Source: Sulfuricurvum sp.
Lineage (GTDB): Bacteria; Campylobacterota; Campylobacteria; Campylobacterales; Sulfurimonadaceae
Direction: 5' to 3'
DNA: 64,000 nt
NCBI GenBank assembly: GCA_030693335.1
Contig: JAUYAU010000015.1
Coordinates: 1 to 64,000, forward strand
Shown here piece after piece: positions 34,024 through 44,231 of this stretch; the first letter of the stretch is position 1, and every line of letters starts with the position of its first letter. Under the pieces are notes generated by a model that saw only the letters and a program-made list of their open reading frames with translations, was not told the origin of the DNA and searched no databases. A program made the translations under genes and the position numbers.

Positions 34024-35390
34024 GAAGACGAAACAGTGGTTCGGGAATGATAGGTTGGGCTTTGGGATTAGCAGCGGCAGGGGCTATAGGATTTATGACG
34101 TTTTCACCGATGTTTGAACGCAATGATCCGACGATAACTGTTTCTCATGACGGATATTGGAATTTTCAAGAACCGATTCATGTAAGTGTTGCGGATGAGA
34201 GCGGGTTAAAATCGTTTAAAGCTACCATATCGACTGACCATGACGACTGGGTAGTCGTGGATGATTCGACGATGAGCAAAGAGAAAAAAAGAGGGTTTGA
34301 GGTACTTCCTCCCAAAGGACGCAGAAGTGTTGAGTCTCAATCAGTCGTATTAAAGATTGAAGCAACAGACAACAGCCTTTGGGGACTTTTTATGGGCAAT
34401 ACGGTTAGTCAAGAGGTAACGTTGATTATCGATCAGCGTCGTCCTGTTCTTTCGGTAATTACAAGTTCGTATAAAATACAAAAAGGGGGATCGGCTATTG
34501 TTATTTTCAAAGCGAGTGATCCTCATATGGAAAGTTTGAAAATACAAACCAATTTTGGAAAAACGTTCATAGCACAGCCTTTTTACAAACCGGGTTATTA
34601 TGCTTCTTTGTTGGCATGGCCGGTGCAAGCGCAGAGTTTCAGCGCAACGGTTGTAGCACGGGATAAAGCGGGCAATGAAACAAGAAGCTCTGTTCCCGTA
34701 CGACTAAAAGATCATGCGTATAAAGTATCCAAGATTGAGCTTAGTGATACCTTTTTGGATGGTAAAATCGCAGAACTTGCCAATGTGTATCAGCAGACGA
34801 TCGGAGTGGATGACCGTTTGGAGCAGTTTCGTATTATCAATGAAAAAGTACGTTCCGATAATGAAAAAATCATTCATCAAATTACTTCCAAAGTTTCCAA
34901 TGCAATGGTGAGTGATTTTAGACCTGTCCCTTTCTATCCGTTGGTGAATGGTCAAAAAGTAGCGGACTTTGGAGATCACCGTATTTACAGTTACAAAGGT
35001 CAAGAGAATGTAAGTCAAGCGTATCACATGGGGTTGGATTTGGCAAGCGTTCAAATGGGCGCAATTAAAAGCTCAAATAACGGGAAAGTTATTTTTGCGA
35101 AGTCCAACGGTATTTACGGGAATTTACCGATTATTGACCATGGATTTGGACTTTATACCCTTTATGGACACTGTTCGCAGCTGCATGTCCAAGAACAAGA
35201 TCATGTAGTGTCCGAACAAGAGATCGCTAAAACCGGTATGAGCGGTTATGCGATGGGAGATCATCTCCATTTTGGTATTTTGGTTCAAGGTATTGAAGTG
35301 CGTCCGGAAGAGTGGATGGACAGCAAATGGATTTCTGATAATATAACCAATGTTATTGATTCGGCCAAGATGTTTATCGACCAGCAGTAA
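34020..35390 (+). CDS. M23-family peptidoglycan endopeptidase
   Basis: 456 residues: one N-terminal membrane helix (about 10-28), a long beta-rich periplasmic region, then an M23 domain (about 330-440) with HMGLDLAS (H and D zinc ligands) and GDHLHFGIL (HxH). It should cut peptide cross-links in the cell wall. Helical Campylobacterota use such enzymes for cell shape, and I recall an M23 gene beside lpxC in C. jejuni as here. Whether it sets shape or only remodels wall is unknown. Confidence 0.85.
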   Translation: MRRRNSGSGMIGWALGLAAAGAIGFMTFSPMFERNDPTITVSHDGYWNFQEPIHVSVADESGLKSFKATISTDHDDWVVVDDSTMSKEKKRGFEVLPPKGRRSVESQSVVLKIEATDNSLWGLFMGNTVSQEVTLIIDQRRPVLSVITSSYKIQKGGSAIVIFKASDPHMESLKIQTNFGKTFIAQPFYKPGYYASLLAWPVQAQSFSATVVARDKAGNETRSSVPVRLKDHAYKVSKIELSDTFLDGKIAELANVYQQTIGVDDRLEQFRIINEKVRSDNEKIIHQITSKVSNAMVSDFRPVPFYPLVNGQKVADFGDHRIYSYKGQENVSQAYHMGLDLASVQMGAIKSSNNGKVIFAKSNGIYGNLPIIDHGFGLYTLYGHCSQLHVQEQDHVVSEQEIAKTGMSGYAMGDHLHFGILVQGIEVRPEEWMDSKWISDNITNVIDSAKMFIDQQ

Positions 35391-35436
35391 GAATGTGGCT
35401 ATAATCACAATGAATGTCCCGGTTTAAGGAAAGAGC

Positions 35437-36324
35437 ATGAAAAGACAGACAACCATCGCCAAAAGTGTAGAACTGGTCGGTATTGGACTGCACAAAGGGG
35501 TGCCCGTTCATTTGCGGCTTGAACCCCTTGAAAGTAACAGCGGCATCGTTTTTTTTCGCAGTGATGCCGGGGTTTCTATCCCTTTGACACCTGAGAGCGT
35601 TGTGGATACAAAGATGGCAACGGTCATTGGCAAAGACGGCGTTTCAATTTCTACTATTGAACATATGCTTTCTGCTATTTATGCCTATGGTATTGATAAT
35701 ATTCGTGTGGTGGTCAATGCGGATGAGGTACCTGTCATGGACGGTTCATCCATGAGTTTTTGCATGCTTTTGGATGAAGCGGGGATACAGGAACTTGAAA
35801 GTCCTAAAAAAATTATGCGCATTAAAAAAGAGGTTACGGTTCAAGAGGGGGACAAGTATGTCAAGCTCTCTCCCTCAGATGATCTTAGCTACGATTTTAC
35901 GATTAAATTTTCACATCCTGCCATCGATAAACAAAGCTATGTATTGAAATTTACCAAAGAAAATTACAAAAAAGAGATTGCCAGAGCGCGCACCTTCGGA
36001 TTTGTGCATGAAGTTCAATATCTTCGCTCCAAAGGGCTTGCTTTGGGGGGAAGCTTGGAAAATGCAGTCGTTTTGGATGATAAAAAAGTCCTTAACCCGG
36101 AAGGTTTACGCTTCACCGATGAGTTTGTACGCCACAAAATTCTTGATGCTATTGGCGATATGTCACTGATCGGGATGAACTTTATCGGCAATTATGAAGC
36201 CTTTGCAGGGAGCCATGATTTAAATCATAAGCTAACCCTTGAGCTTTTAAAAGATCCTGCTAACTATGAGATTTTAGAGCTCGTTACCGCAGAATCCGAA
36301 GCGTTGGTCAAAGCGTATGCATGA
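35437..36324 (+). CDS. lpxC: UDP-3-O-acyl-N-acetylglucosamine deacetylase
   Basis: 295 residues of normal length with the zinc ligands in STIEHMLSAIYAYG and RHKILDAIGD, and the general base/transition-state histidine in AGSHDLNHKL. It commits UDP-acyl-GlcNAc to lipid A synthesis. A ribosome site AAGGAA lies before the ATG. It overlaps tsaB by eight bases. Confidence 0.96.
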   Translation: MKRQTTIAKSVELVGIGLHKGVPVHLRLEPLESNSGIVFFRSDAGVSIPLTPESVVDTKMATVIGKDGVSISTIEHMLSAIYAYGIDNIRVVVNADEVPVMDGSSMSFCMLLDEAGIQELESPKKIMRIKKEVTVQEGDKYVKLSPSDDLSYDFTIKFSHPAIDKQSYVLKFTKENYKKEIARARTFGFVHEVQYLRSKGLALGGSLENAVVLDDKKVLNPEGLRFTDEFVRHKILDAIGDMSLIGMNFIGNYEAFAGSHDLNHKLTLELLKDPANYEILELVTAESEALVKAYA

Positions 36325-36772
36325 TGCGCTTATCATTGCGCTTGGAAGTCCCGTTTATGTCGGAATATACGATGAACAGGGACAGCTGATCGAATCCATG
36401 AAAAATGATGGAATGGGTTCGGATGTTCTTCCTTCGATTTTTGAAGATGTGTTGAAACGCTACTCTCTCAAACATTTAATTTATGCCAATGGTCCCGGCA
36501 GTTTTATGGGGATCAAAGTGGCGTATCTTTTTTTAAAAACGTTGAGCATTGTACGAAATATCCCTTTATTGGCGATTGATGGGTTCTTTTTTAATGAAAA
36601 TCACCCCATAAAAGCAGTAGGAAAGCTCTATTTTGTTAAAAATAGTAATACGATTGGCGTGGAGCCATTGGACAATCCGGTTCTTCAGGGATTTGAGCTT
36701 CCGCAAACAATAGATGTAAAGAATTTTAATACTGACAGTGCCCCATATTATGGAATTGATGCGGTTGGATAA
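36317..36772 (+). CDS. tsaB: Short TsaB-like protein (tRNA t6A synthesis)
   Basis: 151 residues. The motif GPGSFMGIKVAYLFLKTLS matches the ASKHA signature of TsaB (GPGSFTGLR). Usual TsaB proteins are about 220-230 residues; this one lacks much of the second lobe, as I recall for Campylobacterota homologues. TsaB is a non-catalytic partner of TsaD in making N6-threonylcarbamoyladenosine. Position between lpxC and thrB is conserved. Confidence 0.72.
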   Translation: MHDALIIALGSPVYVGIYDEQGQLIESMKNDGMGSDVLPSIFEDVLKRYSLKHLIYANGPGSFMGIKVAYLFLKTLSIVRNIPLLAIDGFFFNENHPIKAVGKLYFVKNSNTIGVEPLDNPVLQGFELPQTIDVKNFNTDSAPYYGIDAVG

Positions 36773-36781
36773 GGAAATAGA

Positions 36782-37663
36782 GTGTTTATAAGTGTACCCG
36801 CAACCAGTGCAAATTTAGGGCCTGGATTTGATTCATTAGGATTAGCCGTCGATTTACGTAATCGTGTTGAGTTGGTCCCGTCCCGTTTTTTTACCGTAGC
36901 AATCAAAGGTGAGGGAGAAAACAATCCCAGGCTAAAAGGCAATAACCTTTTTGTGAGTATTTTCAACGAGCATTATCGACGACTCACACAAAAGCGTCAA
37001 AATTTTAAATTTACCTTTTACAATCAAATCCCCATGTCTCGTGGACTTGGGAGCTCATCCGCAGTGATTGTAAGTGCGATCAGTTGTGCTCACGAAGCAG
37101 CAGCAGTCAAAGTATCTAAACGCCGTATTTTGAATCATGCACTCATTTATGAGTCTCACCCTGATAACATCACTCCTGCTGTAATGGGCGGATTCAACTG
37201 TGCTATGGTCGAAAAACAAAAAGTCTTTTCACAGCAAAAACATATGCCTGATTATTTAAGAGCAGTCGTTGTAATTCCGAATAAACCGATTTCAACGGCT
37301 AAATCACGGACGACACTTCCACGCTCTTACAGTAAAGAGAGCGCTGTTTTTAATCTCTCTCATACGGCAGTGACGGTGGGGGCATTTTTTAATGAAGATT
37401 GGGAAATGCTGCGTCTTGCAACGCAAGACCGATTTCATCAACGAATACGGATGAAAATGCTCCCCGAACTTTTCGAGGTGCAAAAAATGGCCTATGATAA
37501 CGGCGCATTAATGAGTACCCTTTCAGGAAGCGGATCCACCTTTTTTAATATGGTCTATGATGAAGATGCGCTGGGCATGGCGGATAAATTTACAGAAGCA
37601 TTCCCAGATTTTGAAGTAAAAATTCTCAGGTTTGATAATGATGGACTGGTTATTGAACGGTAA
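36782..37663 (+). CDS. thrB: Homoserine kinase
   Basis: 293 residues from a GTG start. The GHMP-kinase motifs are present: [16 protein letters not shown], the ATP loop [15 protein letters not shown] and C-terminal [11 protein letters not shown]. It phosphorylates homoserine for threonine synthesis. It is followed 21 bases later by ylxR. Confidence 0.94.
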   Translation: MFISVPATSANLGPGFDSLGLAVDLRNRVELVPSRFFTVAIKGEGENNPRLKGNNLFVSIFNEHYRRLTQKRQNFKFTFYNQIPMSRGLGSSSAVIVSAISCAHEAAAVKVSKRRILNHALIYESHPDNITPAVMGGFNCAMVEKQKVFSQQKHMPDYLRAVVVIPNKPISTAKSRTTLPRSYSKESAVFNLSHTAVTVGAFFNEDWEMLRLATQDRFHQRIRMKMLPELFEVQKMAYDNGALMSTLSGSGSTFFNMVYDEDALGMADKFTEAFPDFEVKILRFDNDGLVIER

Positions 37664-37684
37664 GTAAAGAAAGTATTGGATATA

Positions 37685-37939
37685 ATGGCGCAAATTGTAA
37701 ATCAACCAACGCGTATGTGTGTGGTATGTCGCGAACGCTCTACTCAATCATCCCTTATTCGGCTTCAATGTCGTCAGGGGATTTTGGAATCCTATAGTGG
37801 GATGGGGCGAAGTTTTTATTTATGTTCAGCTTGTATTGAGCATAAAAAAACTCCAGGGCTTCTCGCCCGACAGTGCAAAAGCAACGCACTTGATATGCTT
37901 ATGAATCGGTTAAAGGAGATAGTCGTTAATGATGGATAA
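37685..37939 (+). CDS. ylxR: YlxR-family RNA-binding protein
   Basis: 84 residues with the family start RMCVVCRER and a GMGRSFYLC segment; both carry cysteines of the conserved fold. Members sit upstream of infB in most bacteria and have been linked to RNase P and to transcription control. ATG at 37685 is preferred over TTG at 37676, which lies too close to the AAGAAAG ribosome site. It overlaps infB by 11 bases. Confidence 0.85.
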   Translation: MAQIVNQPTRMCVVCRERSTQSSLIRLQCRQGILESYSGMGRSFYLCSACIEHKKTPGLLARQCKSNALDMLMNRLKEIVVNDG

Positions 37940-40475
37940 AGTAAGAGTTCATGAAATTGCCAAAGAACTTGGTATCAATTCTAAAGAGGTTGTTGATAAA
38001 GCAACAGCAATGGGGTTGAATCTAAAAACAGCTTCAAGTACCGTATCAATGGAAGAGGCTGAAAAAATCATGAACTACATCATGAGCGGAGCAGCTGTCG
38101 AAAGCCACGTGCCAAAAGCGGTTGCTCAAGAAGTTGTAGTGTCTAGTACGGAAGTTAAAGCAGAAGCAAAAGCACCTGTTGTTGCGGTAGAAGCTGAACT
38201 TGTATCTGTTCCGCAGGCTGCAAGTGTACCTAAGGAGCAAGCTGCTGTAGAGGTTTCTGAAGTCGATGTTCCAAAACGGTCTGGTTTGAAGATTGTTAAA
38301 AAAGTGCGTCCTGTTGAAGAAACTGTGGTTATACCAAAGTATGAGAACGTTAATGTTTCTCAATATGGAAAGGTCAGTGCAGAAGTACAGCGTGAGTTGG
38401 AAGCAAAAAAAGGAAAAAAAGCGCATAGCAGCTCTCCTTCTCAACGAAAAGATCAGGGTGTAAGACTTGATATTTTCGGTGGAGATATTTCCAATGTATC
38501 TATGGACTATGAAGAAAATCAAATTGTTTTGATGGATTTAAATGATTTAGGACAAAATCTTCCGCCCGAAGAAGAGCAAAAGCCTAGAGAGAAAAAACCG
38601 CCTGGGCGTAATGCCGGGAAGAAACAAGGCGCTAACAAAGGCAAGCCTCGCAAAGTTTCCAGAGAAACACGTAAGAAATACGCAAAAGATGCGAAAGAAG
38701 ACGAAGTTATCACTCACGTAGAAATTCCAGAAGACGTTCGTGTCTATGAATTTGCCGAAAAAGTGGGCCAAAGTATTTCCAATGTTATCAAAGTTTTATT
38801 TGATCTAGGGATGATGGTAACTAAAAATGACTTCTTGGGCAAAGATGAAATCGAAATTTTAGCCAGTGAATTTGGTGTTGAAGTAACTACGATTGATCCA
38901 AAAGATGCCTTTAATCTGGAAGAAGCGTACGATGAATCGCTGGTGGATTCCAAAAACTTACAAGAGCGTCCTCCGGTCATCACGATTATGGGGCACGTTG
39001 ACCATGGTAAAACATCCTTGCTTGATGCGATTCGCAGTGCAAAAGTGGCACACGGCGAAGCAGGTGGAATTACGCAGCATATCGGTGCGTATTCTGTTGA
39101 GCAAAAAGGTAAGTTGATTACCTTCTTGGATACTCCGGGTCACGAAGCGTTTAGTGCAATGCGTGCTCGCGGTGCACAGCTGACGGACATTATTATTATT
39201 GTTGTTGCCGCGGATGACGGGGCTAAGCCGCAAACGCGTGAAGCCGTACAGCATGCAAAAGATTCAAAAGTTCCGGTTATTGTTGCAATCAACAAAATGG
39301 ACAAGCCGGGTGCTAACCCAGATATGGTTAAAGGACAAATGGCCGAACTTGGTCTTAATCCGATCGAGTGGGGCGGAGATGTTGAGTTCGTCGGCGTATC
39401 GGCAAAAGCAATGACCGGTCTTGACGAATTGCTCGAAGCGATTTTATTGCAAGCAGAAATCATGGAGCTTCAAGCAGATCCAACGGCGATGGCAAAAGCA
39501 GTTGTAGTTGAAAGTACTCTTGAAAAAGGGCGTGGACCGGTTGCAACGGTCATTGTTCAAAACGGTACACTTAAAGTTGGAGACAATATCGTATGTGGCG
39601 GATCCTATGGACGTGTACGTGCCCTTATCAACGATCGAAAAGCGCAGTTGCAACAAATTGGACCAAGCCAAACGGCAGTGGTTGTAGGGCTTAATGAAGT
39701 TCCACCATCGGGTGAAATTATGATGGCAATGGAAAGTGACCGAGAAGCACGTGAATACGCGCAAAAACGTTATGAGTACGATCGTCATCGTGAGTTGTCA
39801 CTCAGCACTAAAACTACCTTTGATGAGTTAACGTCATTGGTTGTTGAAGGACGAATCAAAGCATTGAAAGTCGTTCTTAAAACAGACGTACACGGTTCAC
39901 TGGAAGCAATTAAGGCAGCACTTGCAGAACTTCGTAATGAAGAGGTAAAAGTTGAGGTTATTTCATCAGGTGTTGGTGGCATTACTGAAAATGATGTTGC
40001 GTTGGTCAACAACAGTGAAAACTGTGCATTGTTAGGCTTTAATGTACGTCCTACCGGTAATGTAAAAGCAGCCGCAAAACAAATGGGTGTTGATATTAAA
40101 ACTTACTCGATTATTTATGAGCTTATTGATGATATCAAGCTTATGTTGACGGGCATGATGGCGCCGCAGTATCGCGAAGAGAATACGGGTCAAGCAGAAG
40201 TGCGTGATACCTTCCCAATGCCTAAAGGTGCTGGAACCATTGCAGGATGTGTCGTTGTTGATGGCAAGCTTGTCCGTGGTGGAATGGTACGTGTTATTCG
40301 TGAGGGTGTTGTTATCCATGAGGGTGACTTGACGTCACTTCGACGTTTCAAAGACGATGTCAAAGAAGTTACCAAAGGATTTGACTGTGGTGTTGTTCTA
40401 AACGGATACACGGATGTTAAAGTCGGTGACGTTATCGAAACGTTCAAGAAAATCGAGAAAAAAGTAACTCTGTGA
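37929..40475 (+). CDS. infB: Translation initiation factor IF-2
   Basis: 848 residues. N-terminal IF2_N modules ([18 protein letters not shown] and [17 protein letters not shown]) flank a charged linker. The GTPase has [13 protein letters not shown] (G1), DTPGHEAF (G3), NKMDKPG (G4) and SAKA (G5). Two barrel domains and the fMet-tRNA-binding C2 domain complete it. It positions initiator tRNA on the 30S subunit. AAGGAG lies 10-15 bases before the ATG. Confidence 0.97.
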   Translation: MMDKVRVHEIAKELGINSKEVVDKATAMGLNLKTASSTVSMEEAEKIMNYIMSGAAVESHVPKAVAQEVVVSSTEVKAEAKAPVVAVEAELVSVPQAASVPKEQAAVEVSEVDVPKRSGLKIVKKVRPVEETVVIPKYENVNVSQYGKVSAEVQRELEAKKGKKAHSSSPSQRKDQGVRLDIFGGDISNVSMDYEENQIVLMDLNDLGQNLPPEEEQKPREKKPPGRNAGKKQGANKGKPRKVSRETRKKYAKDAKEDEVITHVEIPEDVRVYEFAEKVGQSISNVIKVLFDLGMMVTKNDFLGKDEIEILASEFGVEVTTIDPKDAFNLEEAYDESLVDSKNLQERPPVITIMGHVDHGKTSLLDAIRSAKVAHGEAGGITQHIGAYSVEQKGKLITFLDTPGHEAFSAMRARGAQLTDIIIIVVAADDGAKPQTREAVQHAKDSKVPVIVAINKMDKPGANPDMVKGQMAELGLNPIEWGGDVEFVGVSAKAMTGLDELLEAILLQAEIMELQADPTAMAKAVVVESTLEKGRGPVATVIVQNGTLKVGDNIVCGGSYGRVRALINDRKAQLQQIGPSQTAVVVGLNEVPPSGEIMMAMESDREAREYAQKRYEYDRHRELSLSTKTTFDELTSLVVEGRIKALKVVLKTDVHGSLEAIKAALAELRNEEVKVEVISSGVGGITENDVALVNNSENCALLGFNVRPTGNVKAAAKQMGVDIKTYSIIYELIDDIKLMLTGMMAPQYREENTGQAEVRDTFPMPKGAGTIAGCVVVDGKLVRGGMVRVIREGVVIHEGDLTSLRRFKDDVKEVTKGFDCGVVLNGYTDVKVGDVIETFKKIEKKVTL

Positions 40476-40837
40476 CTCCAGGACAGATTAAAGTAAAACG
40501 GACAGAATCTATTCTCAAAGAGTTGATTCCTGAAGCGCTTTCACAACTTTCAGACGCACGTCTTCGTGAAGTCGATGTGATTGATGTGAAATGTTCAAAA
40601 GGTCGCAGTGACGCTAAAATCTATTTAGATCCCCACTCGTATACTTCACAAGAACAGGCGACATTTATCCGTATGCTTGAAAAAGCACGACCCATTATAG
40701 AAGAGTATTGTTTACGGGATCAAGGGTGGTTTCGCTCCCCTTCATTAACTTTTGTCTTCGATGATACGCTAAAGCGCAGTCAAAACATTGAGGCACTTTT
40801 TGCCAAAATTGCCAAGGAGAAGAAAGATGAGTCTTGA
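40472..40837 (+). CDS. rbfA: Ribosome-binding factor A
   Basis: 121 residues from a GTG that overlaps the infB stop. [20 protein letters not shown] and the KH-like region [18 protein letters not shown] match RbfA. It helps 16S rRNA 5'-end maturation. It overlaps rimP by 11 bases. Confidence 0.9.
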   Translation: MTPGQIKVKRTESILKELIPEALSQLSDARLREVDVIDVKCSKGRSDAKIYLDPHSYTSQEQATFIRMLEKARPIIEEYCLRDQGWFRSPSLTFVFDDTLKRSQNIEALFAKIAKEKKDES

Positions 40838-41258
40838 GAGTGATATCAAAAAAATGGTTGAATCGGTCGGATTGTCTTTGTATGATACGGCCATTGTCAA
40901 TGAAAATGAAAACACTATCTATCGCGTAAGCGTAACAGCTGCGGGTGGTGTGAGCTTGGATCAATGTGCCAATCTTTCGCACTTGATTTCTCCTCTTTTG
41001 GACATAACGGCACCCGTCAGCGGGGATTATCGTTTGGAAGTGAGTTCTCCGGGCATTGAGCGTCGTCTTAAAACAGTGGATCATTTCATTCAGTCAATTG
41101 GTGAAAAGGTATCGGTTACGACACTTGAAAAAGAAAAAACTGAGGGTGAACTGATCGCCGCTAACAGCGATAGTATTACGATTCGAACGAAGGAAGAGGG
41201 GGATAAAAATATCCCTTTTCGCTCAATAAATAAGGCTAAGACCTATTTTGAGTGGTAA
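40827..41258 (+). CDS. rimP: Ribosome maturation factor RimP
   Basis: 143 residues from ATG 40827 ([13 protein letters not shown]), preceded by AAGGAGAAGAAAG; longer in-frame starts lie deep inside rbfA. The motif YRLEVSSPGIERRLK is diagnostic. RimP aids 30S assembly. The stop overlaps ribD (TAATG). Confidence 0.92.
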   Translation: MSLESDIKKMVESVGLSLYDTAIVNENENTIYRVSVTAAGGVSLDQCANLSHLISPLLDITAPVSGDYRLEVSSPGIERRLKTVDHFIQSIGEKVSVTTLEKEKTEGELIAANSDSITIRTKEEGDKNIPFRSINKAKTYFEW

Positions 41259-42271
41259 TGAACACCGCTTCTAAACTCTCCCCTATGAATCTTGCGCTCA
41301 ATGCAGCGTGGGAGTATCAATTGCTCACTTTTCCTAATCCTGCTGTAGGTGCTGTATGCATCGGTGAGTCAGGTGAAATTCTTTCTATCGGTGTACACAA
41401 GGAAGCGGGTGGGCCTCACGCAGAGGTTTACGCGCTGCGTGATGCCTATATGCTCCTAAGCGGTGACAGAACGCTTATTGATTGTGATGATTCATCTCTT
41501 ATACATATGTATCTACGTGAACATCATAATGGGTGCTTTAAATCCATTTCAATGGCAGTGACACTTGAACCGTGTGCACATCATGGGAAAACCCCTTCAT
41601 GTGCAATGCTCATGCGTGATTTGGGGATTAAAAAAATAAGTATTTCGTGTAAAGATCCTAACCCAAAAGCTACGGGTGGATCGGCTCTTTTGATGGAAGC
41701 CGGTGTTGAGTGTGAAATGGATGTTTTGTCTCATGAAGGGACAAATCTTCTAGCTCCATTTAATGCATGGCAGGTCAGGCCATTTGTGTTTTTCAAATGG
41801 GCGCAACGACTTGACGGTACGGTGGATGGCGGGATTATAAGTTCTACTGCTTCACGAGAGCATGTCCACAATTTGCGAGACAAATGCGATTTGATTGTTA
41901 TTGGCGGAAGTACCGTGCGCACGGATCGCCCGACATTGGATGCACGTCTGGTGAATGGAAAAGCGCCTGATATTCTCATATACTCACACACAACTGATTT
42001 TGATCAATCGATTCCATTGTTTGGGATAGAGGGCAGACGCGTATTTATTGAACCAACATTGGATAGGATTAAATCTTACAGGTTAGTGATGATAGAGGGG
42101 GGCGCTTTGATGATGAAAGCGACTCATGAGATATGCGATTGGTATTTGGGTTACATTGCCCCTAAAATTGGCGGTGGAATGACAACTATTGGGCAAAATC
42201 AAGAGGATTTTGAGGTAATGAGCGCTAGAATTCAAGAAGATATTATCCTATGGATGAAGATAAAAGGGTAA
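41258..42271 (+). CDS. ribD: Riboflavin biosynthesis deaminase/reductase
   Basis: 337 residues from ATG 41258 coupled to rimP. The deaminase half (1-150) has GPHAEVYAL and PCAHHGKTPSCA, the zinc ligands. The reductase half has FFKWAQRLDGTVDGG and IVIGGSTVRTDRPTLDAR. It carries out steps two and three of riboflavin synthesis. Between the two deaminase motifs there is an insertion, about residues 60-95 (YMLLSGDRTLIDCDDSSLI), longer than in standard RibD. Confidence 0.92.
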   Translation: MNTASKLSPMNLALNAAWEYQLLTFPNPAVGAVCIGESGEILSIGVHKEAGGPHAEVYALRDAYMLLSGDRTLIDCDDSSLIHMYLREHHNGCFKSISMAVTLEPCAHHGKTPSCAMLMRDLGIKKISISCKDPNPKATGGSALLMEAGVECEMDVLSHEGTNLLAPFNAWQVRPFVFFKWAQRLDGTVDGGIISSTASREHVHNLRDKCDLIVIGGSTVRTDRPTLDARLVNGKAPDILIYSHTTDFDQSIPLFGIEGRRVFIEPTLDRIKSYRLVMIEGGALMMKATHEICDWYLGYIAPKIGGGMTTIGQNQEDFEVMSARIQEDIILWMKIKG

Positions 42272-42273
42272 AC

Positions 42274-42981
42274 GTGACTAAGCAAGAAAAAATAGTCTCT
42301 ATGTTCGATGAAATCGCTCCAACATACGATAAAGCCAACCGAGTTCTCTCGATGGGAGTGGATATCGTCTGGCGTAAAAAAGGGTGTAGTCAAGCGTTTA
42401 GCTATTGCTCTAATAAACCATTGAAAATTGTGGATGTAGCGTGTGGTACGGGCGATATGATGGGATATTGGCAAAGTGTAGCACGTGATAGTAGTGTGGC
42501 AATTGATGAGATTGTGGGTGTTGATCCTAGCGAGGGAATGGTGGGCGTTGGTCGTGATAAATTTCCAGATTTGAGCTTTTTTATTGCCCCTGCGACCCAA
42601 TTGCCACGTGCTGATGAGAGTGCAGACATTATCAGTATCTCTTACGGCATTCGCAATGTGATGGAGCGTAAAGAGGCACTTTTGGAGTTTAATCGTGTGT
42701 TAAAGCCGGGGGGATTGGTGGTAATTTTAGAATTTATGAAAAATGAAAACCCATCTGCACTTGGTAAAATCCGTGATTGGTACATGGGCAACGTATTGCC
42801 ACGATTGGGAGGGTTTATTTCAAAAAATTACGAGGCATATAAATATTTACCTGATTCGATCGAGGGGTTTTTAACGGTAGCAAGAATGCAACAGGAGCTT
42901 GTTGAATCAGGCTTTGAGATGATGTATACCAAAAGCTTTTCGATGGACATTTCCTCATTGATGATCGCGCGTAAAAAATGA
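42274..42981 (+). CDS. menG: Demethylmenaquinone methyltransferase
   Basis: 235 residues from GTG 42274, which has AAAAGGG five bases upstream and gives the family start VTKQEKIVSMFDEIAP; an ATG at 42250 overlaps ribD and lacks a site. SAM motif DVACGTGDMMG and SISYGIRNV mark the UbiE/MenG family. It methylates demethylmenaquinone; the futalosine-route enzyme gene at 45087 indicates that menaquinone, not ubiquinone, is the product. Confidence 0.92.
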   Translation: MTKQEKIVSMFDEIAPTYDKANRVLSMGVDIVWRKKGCSQAFSYCSNKPLKIVDVACGTGDMMGYWQSVARDSSVAIDEIVGVDPSEGMVGVGRDKFPDLSFFIAPATQLPRADESADIISISYGIRNVMERKEALLEFNRVLKPGGLVVILEFMKNENPSALGKIRDWYMGNVLPRLGGFISKNYEAYKYLPDSIEGFLTVARMQQELVESGFEMMYTKSFSMDISSLMIARKK

Positions 42982-44231
42982 ATACGACGCTAAGCGTCTC
43001 GGGGCTTAACGAGCAGATCAAAACGCTGCTTGAGACAACCTTTGAATTTGTCAGTGTGGAGGGGGAACTCTCCCGTATCACGAACCACAACAGCGGTCAT
43101 ATTTATTTTACCCTCAAAGATGCAGACTCTTCGATCAAATGCGTTATGTTTCGCGGCAATGCGGCACGTCTAAAATTTGCGCTGAGCGAAGGGGCGCATG
43201 TGGTTATCCATGGTGCGCTGTCGCTGTACAAACCGCGCGGTGAATATCAGATTAACTGCGTCAGTGCTGAACCGTATGGGCAGGGTGCATTGGCGGTCGC
43301 CTTTGAGCAGTTGAAAAAAAAGCTGGAAGCAAAAGGCTATTTTGACTCAGCACGAAAAAAAGTCTTTCCCAAATATCCTCAAACTATTGTTTTAGTCACG
43401 TCTGCAACCGGTGCTGCCTTGCAAGATATGCAGCGCGTAGCGTCACAACGCTGGCCGCTTGTTAATCTCATCGTTATTGATGTATTGGTTCAAGGGACCA
43501 TGGCGGCAGGGCTGATTGCCAATGGACTGCGTTATGCGGATTCACTCAATGCAGATGCGATTATCGTCGGTCGCGGGGGCGGAAGCATCGAAGATTTGTG
43601 GCCGTTTAATGAAGAAATAGTTGCTGATACACTTTATGCTTTGAAAACCCCGGTAGTATCTGCAGTCGGGCATGAAATTGATTGGGTCATCAGTGACTAT
43701 GTCGCGGATATGCGCGCACCGACACCCAGTGCCGCAATGCAGATGTTACTTCCCGATCGCAATGAGCTGATGCAAAGCATTGATGAGATGCGGTACGGTG
43801 CGTATGGGATGATTATGCAGCGCATAGAGCGTAAGAAAGAACAGCTTGTTAACATGCAAGAGTCTTTCAAGCGGCATGGGGTAGAGCATCGTTTGGAAGC
43901 TCAGCGTCAGCAGATAAACGAATTAAAAGAACGATTAAATACGCAAATCATGATGAACATTCAACGATCTTCTCGTGATCTGCTCCCTCTCAAAGAGCGT
44001 CTTGGCGAATATACCAAAAACGTGCTGCATCAGCGTAAAGCTTTAGTTGTTCAACTGATGGAAGCTTTTGAATCACAGCACCCAAAACATAAAAACAGAC
44101 GTGGCTTTGCACAAATCACGAAATTAGGTAAAGTAATTGATTTGGATGAATTATGTGCTGGAGATGAGTATGAAGCGATGAACGATCACCGAAGTGTTCG
44201 CTCACAGGTGATAGAAATTACTTCAATGTAA
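42978..44231 (+). CDS. xseA: Exodeoxyribonuclease VII large subunit
   Basis: 417 residues: OB-fold (FVSVEGELSRITNHNSGHIYF, about 22-42) then the catalytic domain with VTSATGAALQDM, GRGGGSIEDLWPFN and SAVGHEIDWV, and a coiled-coil tail. It degrades single-stranded DNA with XseB. The start overlaps menG by four. The stop overlaps the converging sppA by 14 bases. Confidence 0.95.
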   Translation: MNTTLSVSGLNEQIKTLLETTFEFVSVEGELSRITNHNSGHIYFTLKDADSSIKCVMFRGNAARLKFALSEGAHVVIHGALSLYKPRGEYQINCVSAEPYGQGALAVAFEQLKKKLEAKGYFDSARKKVFPKYPQTIVLVTSATGAALQDMQRVASQRWPLVNLIVIDVLVQGTMAAGLIANGLRYADSLNADAIIVGRGGGSIEDLWPFNEEIVADTLYALKTPVVSAVGHEIDWVISDYVADMRAPTPSAAMQMLLPDRNELMQSIDEMRYGAYGMIMQRIERKKEQLVNMQESFKRHGVEHRLEAQRQQINELKERLNTQIMMNIQRSSRDLLPLKERLGEYTKNVLHQRKALVVQLMEAFESQHPKHKNRRGFAQITKLGKVIDLDELCAGDEYEAMNDHRSVRSQVIEITSM

